Of a stretch of 6,090 nt of DNA, positions 1 through 4,783 are shown one piece after another (position 1 is the stretch's first letter; every line of letters starts with the position of its first letter). Both the position numbers and the translations under genes were made by a program. The notes beneath the pieces are model-generated. The model made no database searches and had not been told where the DNA came from. It saw only the letters and a list, made by a program, of their open reading frames with translations. Source of the stretch: Planctomycetota bacterium (lineage in GTDB: Bacteria; Planctomycetota; Planctomycetia; Isosphaerales; Isosphaeraceae); the NCBI GenBank assembly GCA_021777685.1, contig JAJYDH010000395.1, positions 1 to 6,090 on the forward strand, read 5' to 3'.

Positions 1-815
1 AGCGCGCAGCCGACCAGCACGAACACCACCTGGAGCATCGCCCCGGCGCGCGCGATCGCGTAATGGCGGCGATTGAGCGCGATCAGCACCGCCAGCGCCG
101 CGACCGCCGTCGACACGCGGATCGGGAACCCCCAGCGGGTCTCGCGGAGCCCCCTGGCGATCGCCGGAGCCTCCCACTGGGCCAGGAGATAGACGACGAA
201 GGCCAGCACCCCGGCGACGACCGACGAGCCGATCGCCCGCGCCCGGAAGTCGTCGGCCAGGGCCGCGTCGTCCGTCTCCAGGGTGAGGTAGACCGCCGCA
301 AGGTAGGCGAACAGGGCGAGCGTGAGCAGCCCCACCGCGATCGGGAACGGCGTGAGCCACAGCATCATCCCGCCGGGCGATTCGAGCCGGCCCGTCGCGA
401 TCGACCCGACGATCGAGCCCAGCAGGACCGGCGTCACGACGCTCGGGATCGAGAACCGATGGTTCCACCGGCGGTCGGCCCCGGGCGTGGTGTCGTAGTT
501 CCGGAAGGTGAAGGCCGACCCCCGGAGGACGATCCCGATCAGCATCAGCGAGAGCGGCAGGTGAAGCCGGGTCATCACGACGGAGAACGCCCCGGGGAAC
601 GCGGTGAACAGGACCACGATCACCAGGATCAGCCAGACGTGGTTGGCCTCCCAGACCGGGCCGATCGCGTGGGCGATCAGGTCGCGCTGGGCCTTCGCCC
701 GAGGTCCCCGGGCGAGCAGGTCCCAGACCCCTCCGCCATAATCCGCCCCGCCGAACAGCGCGTAGATCGTCAGGGCGGCCAGCATGACGATCGCGAGGAT
801 CTCGGCCGGGCTCAT
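1..815 (-). CDS. cydB: Cytochrome bd-type quinol oxidase subunit II (CydB), 3' end missing
   Basis: This is the second large subunit of the cytochrome bd quinol:O2 oxidoreductase, an inner-membrane complex that oxidises quinol and reduces oxygen to water. The frame is read leftwards from an ATG at 815-813 and stays open to the window edge, giving 271 codons of a protein usually about 335-380 residues long, so the last quarter or so is missing. Diagnostic CydB features are seen: residues 20-34 (FGGADYGGGVWDLL region), GPVWEANHVWLI at 52-63 and the FRNY stretch at 104-107. Several hydrophobic helices are visible, for example around 6-20, 60-80, 85-99, 125-140, 155-178, 198-213 and 234-247. The WEANHVW form resembles CioB-like members more than the E. 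coli form. The start is fixed by a four-base ATGA overlap with the cydA stop, which implies translational coupling. Any gene after cydB lies outside the window. Confidence 0.95.
   Translation of the reverse strand, partial: MSPAEILAIVMLAALTIYALFGGADYGGGVWDLLARGPRAKAQRDLIAHAIGPVWEANHVWLILVIVVLFTAFPGAFSVVMTRLHLPLSLMLIGIVLRGSAFTFRNYDTTPGADRRWNHRFSIPSVVTPVLLGSIVGSIATGRLESPGGMMLWLTPFPIAVGLLTLALFAYLAAVYLTLETDDAALADDFRARAIGSSVVAGVLAFVVYLLAQWEAPAIARGLRETRWGFPIRVSTAVAALAVLIALNRRHYAIARAGAMLQVVFVLVGCA
812..815 (-). other. cydA stop / cydB start overlap (ATGA)
   Basis: On the minus strand the bases ATGA contain both the ATG of cydB (815-813) and the TGA of cydA (814-812). Such an overlap usually indicates one polycistronic mRNA with translational coupling, suiting subunits needed in equal amounts. 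It also settles the cydB start. Confidence 0.93.
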
Positions 816-2149
816 GAAAGCGCCTCGACGTCACGGGCCAACTCGTCGGAGGTCGGGCTGTGGCGGAACTGCGCCACCAGCAGCCGGATCACGATCGCCC
901 CGAGGAAGAGATAGAGCAGGGTGTAAGCGAACATCGAGACCCAGAGCCCCTCGACCGGCGTGACCGCCTCGGACGTCCGGAGCACGCCCTGGACGATCCA
1001 GGGCTGCCGGCCAACCTCGGTCACGACCCAACCCGCCTCGATCGCGACCATGCCCAGCGGGCAGGCCAGCACGACCGATCGGAGGAACCAGCGGCCATCG
1101 GGGACGGTTCGCTTCCTCCAGGCCACCAGCCCGCCCCAGATCGCGACCCCCATCATCGCCATCCCGCAGCCCACCATGATCTGGAACGCCGGGTGGACCA
1201 CCCGGACGTCGGGCCGGTCGGCGGCCTTGATGTCGTCCAGGCCGATGACCTCGGCGTTGGGGTCGCCGTAGGACAGGATGCTCAGGCCGGCGGGGATCTC
1301 GATCGCGTACCGGGTCACGCCCGCCTCGACGTCGGGAATCCCGCCGATCCGCAGGGGCGCCCGCCGCTCGGTCCTGAACTGGCCCTCCATCGCCGCGAGC
1401 TTGGCGTGCTGGGTCTTCGCCACGACCTTCGCCGCGTAGTCGCCGCTGGGCCCCTGGAGGATCGCGGCCACGCCGCCGACCGCCAGCGCGATGGCCAGCC
1501 CTCGGCGGTGGAACCCGTTCGTCTTGTCGAGGAGCAGCCACCGGGCATGGACCCCGGCGGCGAGGAATCCCGTCGCCGCGTAGGCGGCCAGGATGATGTG
1601 CAGCGACTCGGCCAGGGCCGCCGGGCTGGCCAGGGCCCTGACGGGATCGATGCTCTCGACGACGATCTTGCCGCCGGCCATCGCGAAGCCGACCGGCGTG
1701 TTCATCCAGGCGTTGGCCAGCGTCACCAGGACGGCCGAGGCCGGCCCGCTGATCGCGACCATCACGCCCGAGAGCCAGTGGGCCCGGTGCGAGATCCGGT
1801 CCCACCCGTAGAGGTAGATCCCCAGGAAGATCGCCTCGGTGAAGAAGGCGAACCCCTCCAGCGAGAACGGCATCCCGATGATCGGGCCGGCGAACTCCAT
1901 GAAGCCGGGCCAGAGCAGCCCCAGCTCGAACGACAGGACCGTCCCGGAGACGGCCCCGACGGCGAACAGGATCGCGGTCCCCTTGGCCCATCGTCGGGCC
2001 AGGACCCGGTAGATCGGGTCGCCGGTGCGCAACCAGAGCGCCTCGGCGATGACCATCATCAGCGGCAGGGCGACCCCGATCACCGCGAAGATGATATGGA
2101 AGGCCAGCGACATCGCCATCTGCGATCGCGCGGCCAGCAGGTTGTTCAT
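812..2149 (-). CDS. cydA: Cytochrome bd-type quinol oxidase subunit I (CydA), short Q-loop form
   Basis: This is the haem-carrying subunit of cytochrome bd oxidase, which binds quinol and reduces O2 in the cytoplasmic membrane. The 445-residue product has about nine hydrophobic segments. Expected ligands are present: His18 (haem b595 ligand, E. coli His19), His184 (b558, E. coli His186), Met325 in AFQIMVG (b558, E. coli Met393) and the acidic pair Glu98 and Glu105 in LEGFAFFTEA. The family signature GRQPW lies at 380-384. The periplasmic Q-loop keeps Lys250 and Glu255, matching E. coli Lys252 and Glu257, implicated in quinol oxidation. The E. coli protein is 522 residues; the shortfall lies mainly after the Q-loop N-part, so this is the short-loop, CIO-like type. 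The chosen ATG gives an N-terminus (MNNLLAARSQMAMSLAFH) aligned with the family. No strong Shine-Dalgarno sequence is seen. The stop overlaps the cydB start. Residue equivalences are by eye. Confidence 0.97.
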   Translation of the reverse strand: MNNLLAARSQMAMSLAFHIIFAVIGVALPLMMVIAEALWLRTGDPIYRVLARRWAKGTAILFAVGAVSGTVLSFELGLLWPGFMEFAGPIIGMPFSLEGFAFFTEAIFLGIYLYGWDRISHRAHWLSGVMVAISGPASAVLVTLANAWMNTPVGFAMAGGKIVVESIDPVRALASPAALAESLHIILAAYAATGFLAAGVHARWLLLDKTNGFHRRGLAIALAVGGVAAILQGPSGDYAAKVVAKTQHAKLAAMEGQFRTERRAPLRIGGIPDVEAGVTRYAIEIPAGLSILSYGDPNAEVIGLDDIKAADRPDVRVVHPAFQIMVGCGMAMMGVAIWGGLVAWRKRTVPDGRWFLRSVVLACPLGMVAIEAGWVVTEVGRQPWIVQGVLRTSEAVTPVEGLWVSMFAYTLLYLFLGAIVIRLLVAQFRHSPTSDELARDVEALS

Positions 2150-2245
2150 CGCGTCCCGAGGAAACGCGCCCGGCCCGGACTCGGGTCCGACGCGGAGACG
2201 GGGACCGGCCCCGCAACGCCGCGGGGGTGCACGTCCCCATCGCCG
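2150..2245 (-). other. GC-rich spacer between the hydrolase gene and cydA, with small hairpins
   Basis: These 96 bases hold no gene that I can see. Two short perfect hairpins can form: CCCCGC, six-base loop, GCGGGG at 2209-2226, and CGGAC, loop TCGG, GTCCG at 2176-2189. Neither is followed by a U-tract on the minus strand, so a rho-independent terminator cannot be claimed; they could equally reflect very high GC content. No convincing -35/-10 pair for cydA is visible here, which leaves read-through from the hydrolase gene possible. Confidence 0.4.
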
Positions 2246-3028
2246 TCAGATCGAGAGCTTGCCGACGGCGAGTTCCTCCTCCCATTGGTCGAGCAGTGGC
2301 CAGTCGACGGCGCAGGTGCCGAAGTCGGCCATGTGCGTGTATCCTTCGAGGCGGGCGATCGTGGCGTCGAGCAGGGCATCATCCTTGCGGAAGATCGGCC
2401 CGTGCGACGGCAGGAGGAATTCGGCGTCGCAGGCCCGGATCCGCCTGAGGCTGGCGATGTACTCGACCAGGTTCGAGCCGTGATGGGCGTCGATCACCCC
2501 CACGCAGCCGTCCCGGAAGATGTTGTCGCCCGAGAACAGCAGCGGCCCCATCCGGAACGAGAGCTGGCCGGCGGTGTGGCCCGGGGTGCTCCAGACTTCG
2601 AGCTTGCGATCGCCGACGGTGACAGTATCCCCCTCGTCGATCTGCTTGTCGACCTTGCAGCGGGGCATCTCGATCGAGATATTCTGGGCGTCGATCCGGG
2701 CGTAGGTCAGGATCTCGTCCCCCTGCTCCAGGGGGGCCACGCTCTTCGGGTGGGCGTAGACCTGGCACTTGAGGACGTCGCGGGCCCGGGCCAGCCCCTG
2801 GGTGTGGTCGGCGTCGGCGTGGGTGGCCAGGATCATCTTGCAGGCGGAGAGGCTGAAATTCATCTGCCGGATCAGTTCGAGCACGTCCGAAAGCTCGTCG
2901 AGGAACCCGACGTCGATCAGGGCGTATTCGGTCCCGCCGTCGATGAGGTAGATGTTGACCCCCAGGCGTCTCCGCGCCTGGACGTTCATCTCGATGACGC
3001 CGGGGAAGATATAACGACGCTCAACCAT
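2246..3028 (-). CDS. MBL-fold (metallo-beta-lactamase superfamily) metallo-hydrolase, glyoxalase II-like
   Basis: This is a probably cytoplasmic metal-dependent hydrolase of 260 residues with no signal peptide; the substrate is unknown. Superfamily motifs appear in order: THADADHTQG at 69-78 (the HxHxDH site, with Asp72 in place of the second His), TPGHTAGQ with His151, LLFSGDNIF with bridging Asp168, and LPSHGPIF with His209. The remaining metal positions are His70, Asp74 and His75. N-terminal beta-strands (NIYLIDGG, YALIDVG) are typical of the fold. I prefer the ATG at 3028: the fold begins right after it and a GGAG lies 12 bases upstream. A GTG at 3094 would add 22 residues (MHIPGRAARPY...), but its GGAGG is only about two bases from the start codon. 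The gene lies 96 bases before cydA on the same strand. ETHE1-type persulfide dioxygenase is unlikely because its HxHxDH motif is not intact here. Confidence 0.88.
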   Translation of the reverse strand: MVERRYIFPGVIEMNVQARRRLGVNIYLIDGGTEYALIDVGFLDELSDVLELIRQMNFSLSACKMILATHADADHTQGLARARDVLKCQVYAHPKSVAPLEQGDEILTYARIDAQNISIEMPRCKVDKQIDEGDTVTVGDRKLEVWSTPGHTAGQLSFRMGPLLFSGDNIFRDGCVGVIDAHHGSNLVEYIASLRRIRACDAEFLLPSHGPIFRKDDALLDATIARLEGYTHMADFGTCAVDWPLLDQWEEELAVGKLSI

Positions 3029-3101
3029 GCTCGGGCGGATCTCCGGGTGCGACTCAAGAGGATAAGGGCGGGCGGCCCGACCCGGGATGTGCACCCCTCC
3101 A

Positions 3102-3116
3102 GGATTCTACGAATCC
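3102..3116. repeat. Inverted repeat GGATTC-TAC-GAATCC
   Basis: Two perfect six-base arms are separated by three bases. The site lies 74 bases before the preferred hydrolase start and just upstream of its alternative GTG. It could be an operator or a small leader hairpin. A repeat of this size is not rare by chance in about 270 bases, so function is unproven. Confidence 0.4.
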
Positions 3117-3153
3117 CCCCACCGGACGACAACCATCCGCCGGACAGTGCTGC

Positions 3154-3167
3154 CACTTGCACAAGTG
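3154..3167. repeat. Inverted repeat CACTTG-CA-CAAGTG
   Basis: Perfect six-base arms with a two-base centre form a compact dyad typical in size of a dimeric regulator site. It lies about 50 bases upstream of the candidate rightward -35 box and midway in the divergent region, where a site could affect both genes. Arm length alone does not exclude chance. Confidence 0.4.
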
Positions 3168-3215
3168 AACAGAACAAGAATTTATGGAGAAATCCGTGGT
3201 GGGCCGGGAAACCCC

Positions 3216-3244
3216 TTGGAAAAAGGTCGCCCCCGGGCTATGTT
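3216..3244 (+). promoter_or_regulatory. Candidate sigma70-like promoter for the DUF1559 gene
   Basis: The pair is TTGGAA (3216-3221, four of six matches to TTGACA) and TATGTT (3239-3244, four of six to TATAAT), with an ideal 17-base spacer. Transcription would begin near 3251, leaving a leader of about 50 bases before the ATG at 3300. Prediction by eye only; planctomycete promoters are poorly characterised. Confidence 0.4.
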
Positions 3245-3290
3245 GAATGATACCCCTCAAATTAAATCTCATTCGATCCGGTCCCGCTCT

Positions 3291-3295
3291 GGAGG
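3291..3295 (+). promoter_or_regulatory. Ribosome binding site GGAGG for the DUF1559 gene
   Basis: A full GGAGG lies four bases before the ATG at 3300. It decides the start: the upstream in-frame ATG at 3240 has no such sequence and overlaps the candidate -10 box, and only the 3300 start puts a short basic leader directly before the prepilin motif. Confidence 0.75.
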
Positions 3296-3299
3296 CTGC

Positions 3300-4397
3300 A
3301 TGCCCATTGAACGCACGCACGCACGCACGCACGCTCGCAGGGCGTTCACGCTGATTGAACTGCTGGTCGTCATCGCCATCATCGCGGTCCTGATCGCCCT
3401 GCTCTTGCCGGCGGTCCAGGCCGCCCGCGAGGCCGCCCGCCGGGCCCAGTGCGTCAACAATCTGAAGCAGCTCGGCCTGGGGGTCCACAACTACATCTCG
3501 GCGAACAATTGCTTCCCGCCGCTGCACGCGAACTACAGCCATATCGGTGGCCCGCCGCCCGGCGGGGCCTGGCCCCTGGGTTGGGCCGTCGCCTTGCTGC
3601 CGAATCTCGAGCAACAGCAATTGTTCAACGCGGCCAATCAGTCGTTCGGCTGTTCCGACGTCCCCAACACGACGGTGAGCTTTAGCAAGGTCGCCACCCT
3701 GACCTGCCCGTCCGAGAGCCAGGCGACCGGCCCGTGGCAGCCCAGCTCGTGGACGAACTACGCGGCCAATTTCGGCGGGCCCGCCTCGATCTCGGCCTGG
3801 TCCGGCCCTTTCGTCCCGATGGCGAACTCGGCCGCCGGCACCAATAGCAGCTACAACAACGGCAACGTGGGGACCGTCGGCGTCCAGAGCATCATCGACG
3901 GGACGTCGAACACCTGCATGTTCAGCGAGAAGCTGATCGGCCTCGCATCCGGCACGCCCATCTATCCTTCCACCAGTTCCCAGTCCAGGCGTGTGGTCTT
4001 CCAGGTGTCATCGGTGACCGTCACCAACGACGGCGGGTCGGCGGCCCAGGCCCTGCAATTCATGCAAGCGTGCCAGAACGTCCCCGGGACGACCGGCTCC
4101 TACGGCAACAATAAGTGGTCGGGGGCCGTCTGGGCGGGGGCCCATTCCGGCACCCTCAACTTCAACGCCTACGATCATGTGAATACGCCGAACGGTCTGT
4201 CCTGCGTGGATGGGAATGCTCAGCAGCCGGGCGACAACACCGACGCGTTGACCGCGAACAGCAACCATTCCGGCGGGGTCAACGTCGGCATGGCCGACGG
4301 CTCCGTGAAGTTCATCAAGTCGACCATCAACTATGTCAACTGGTGGGCCCTGGGCACTCGCGCCGGCGGGGAAGTTCTCAGTGCCGACGCCTATTGA
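3300..4397 (+). CDS. DUF1559 family protein with prepilin-type N-terminal cleavage/methylation motif
   Basis: This 365-residue protein belongs to the planctomycete-expanded DUF1559 (SBP_bac_10) family, thought to be a pseudopilin-like envelope or surface protein; its exact role is unknown. Residues 1-14 form a basic leader (HARTHARR), followed by A15 and the type IV prepilin motif FTLIELL. Cleavage by a prepilin peptidase is expected between Ala15 and Phe16; Glu20 is the +5 glutamate. A hydrophobic helix runs to about residue 38, then the family stretch AAREAARRAQC and NNLKQLGLGVHNY (53-65). The polar body is rich in Asn, Ser and Gly and has seven Cys. The C-terminus carries H-X9-DG (His323 to Asp333-Gly334) and WWALGTRAGGEVL, both usual for the family, so the protein is full length. 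Ala instead of the usual Gly at -1 is a mild variation. The basic leader is encoded by an ACGC repeat tract. The two genes downstream may be co-expressed. Confidence 0.94.
   Translation: MPIERTHARTHARRAFTLIELLVVIAIIAVLIALLLPAVQAAREAARRAQCVNNLKQLGLGVHNYISANNCFPPLHANYSHIGGPPPGGAWPLGWAVALLPNLEQQQLFNAANQSFGCSDVPNTTVSFSKVATLTCPSESQATGPWQPSSWTNYAANFGGPASISAWSGPFVPMANSAAGTNSSYNNGNVGTVGVQSIIDGTSNTCMFSEKLIGLASGTPIYPSTSSQSRRVVFQVSSVTVTNDGGSAAQALQFMQACQNVPGTTGSYGNNKWSGAVWAGAHSGTLNFNAYDHVNTPNGLSCVDGNAQQPGDNTDALTANSNHSGGVNVGMADGSVKFIKSTINYVNWWALGTRAGGEVLSADAY
3311..3334 (+). repeat. Six-copy ACGC tetranucleotide tract inside the DUF1559 leader
   Basis: Six perfect ACGC units run from 3311 to 3334, directly followed by the near-match TCGC. 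The tract encodes the Arg/Thr/His/Ala leader before the prepilin motif. Because the unit is four bases long, gain or loss of one unit shifts the reading frame. I worked out both cases: five copies lead to the TGA at 3352-3354 after 16 codons, and seven copies to the TGA at 3356-3358 after 20 codons. Either would remove the membrane helix and the body of the protein. Confidence 0.9.
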
Positions 4398-4456
4398 CCG
4401 CCTCCCGGCCTCTGGCACGGGGGGCGTCCGTTCTCCTCTCGTGATCGATCTCTTCT

Positions 4457-4483
4457 CGCCCATCACGGGCCCGTGCGATGGCG
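4457..4483 (+). terminator. Weak candidate hairpin after the DUF1559 gene
   Basis: The perfect palindrome CACGGGCCCGTG at 4464-4475 is flanked by imperfectly complementary arms, CGCCCAT (4457-4463) and ATGGCG (4478-4483). It sits in the 139-base gap between the DUF1559 stop and the small lipoprotein start. There is no T-run after it, so termination is doubtful; it could instead be an mRNA processing or stability element, or chance in GC-rich DNA. The rest of the gap shows nothing recognisable. Confidence 0.25.
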
Positions 4484-4536
4484 GGAGATCTCGCGCCTCG
4501 CACCGGCCCGCGACGGCTAACCATCGGGACTCGACG

Positions 4537-4752
4537 ATGAATCACAGGTCGTGGGCTCTGGGAGTCGCCGCGTTGTTGATCGCCTGCGCCGGGTGTGGTG
4601 GGGGAAACTCTCCCTCGACCAGCATCAACAACCAGGAGAGCCCGACGAAGGCCAATGACGAGATGCTCAAGATGTACGGCGCGCCCAAGGCCGAGACGTC
4701 GCAGTCGACCAACGCGGCCGACGAGATGAGGAACATGTACAACAAGAGATAG
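4537..4752 (+). CDS. Small putative lipoprotein (71 aa) with duplicated A-x-DEM-x-x-MY motif
   Basis: I do not recognise a named family. The N-terminus (MNHRSWALGVAALLIACAGC) looks like a lipoprotein signal: a short charged start, a hydrophobic stretch from about 6 to 16 and a cysteine. LIAC makes Cys17 the better lipobox fit; Cys20 before Gly-Gly-Gly is the alternative. The mature part of about 50 residues is polar and probably disordered. It carries two copies of a motif, AND-EM-LK-MYG (39-48) and AAD-EM-RN-MYN (60-69), 21 residues apart, with the second at the extreme C-terminus. I chose the ATG at 4537 because it alone places the signal at the N-terminus; the upstream extension is low-complexity and overlaps the DUF1559 gene. 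No strong ribosome binding site is seen. It lies 139 bases after the DUF1559 gene and 31 bases before the next gene, suggesting an envelope-related group. Inferred location: membrane-anchored, facing the periplasm or outside. Confidence 0.72.
   Translation: MNHRSWALGVAALLIACAGCGGGNSPSTSINNQESPTKANDEMLKMYGAPKAETSQSTNAADEMRNMYNKR
4651..4743 (+). repeat. Internal duplication in the small lipoprotein (63-base period)
   Basis: The stretches 4651-4680 and 4714-4743 encode the two A-x-DEM-x-x-MY copies. They share GACGAGATG and ATGTAC, while the bases between have diverged, consistent with an old internal duplication kept under protein-level selection. The residues conserved are Ala, Asp-Glu-Met and Met-Tyr. 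Confidence 0.65.
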
Positions 4753-4783
4753 CGGTCTTCATCTCGTTCGGGTCGGGATCCGG

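Larger units (their letters stand above)
3029..3299. promoter_or_regulatory. Divergent intergenic region between the hydrolase and DUF1559 genes
   Basis: This gap separates two genes that point away from each other, so it should carry promoters for both. The stretch from about 3150 to 3280 is clearly richer in A/T than the flanking genes. It contains a plausible rightward promoter (3216-3244), two perfect inverted repeats (3102-3116 and 3154-3167) and the DUF1559 ribosome binding site. A leftward promoter for the hydrolase and possibly cydAB is expected, but I could not identify a convincing -35/-10 pair on the minus strand. Confidence 0.6.

Noticed and set aside
63..914. Plus-strand open frame antisense to cydB
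   Set aside because: Extremely rich in Arg, Asp, Gln and Pro, with no motif; the opposite strand carries unmistakable CydB sequence.
831..2285. Second minus-strand open frame overlapping cydA in another phase
   Set aside because: Arg/Gly/Asp-rich shadow of cydA with none of the expected membrane helices.
2246..3028. Assignment of the hydrolase as an ETHE1-type persulfide dioxygenase
   Set aside because: Tempting beside cytochrome bd, but the intact HxHxDH motif typical of that family is missing (Asp in the second His position) and no rhodanese domain is present.
3029..3094. GTG start at 3094 for the MBL-fold hydrolase
   Set aside because: The extra 22 residues match no part of the fold and the GGAGG is too close to the GTG; kept as an alternative only.
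2224..3097. Inverted pair GGGGTGCAC[G/A]TCCC flanking the hydrolase gene (2224-2237 plus, 3097-3084 minus)
   Set aside because: The 14-base units match at 13 positions, but several such pairs are expected by chance in 6 kb of GC-rich DNA, and no mobile-element features accompany them.
860..3250. Very long plus-strand open frame opposite the hydrolase and cydA genes
   Set aside because: Its product is a low-complexity run of Arg, Asp, Pro, Gly and His with no domain, and it is antisense to clear cydA and MBL-fold genes. It is the usual shadow frame of high-GC coding DNA.
3087..3299. N-terminal extension of the DUF1559 protein from upstream in-frame starts (3087 or ATG 3240)
   Set aside because: It would bury the prepilin leader behind up to 71 extra residues, cross the candidate promoter and lacks a ribosome binding site; ATG 3300 has GGAGG and the normal leader.
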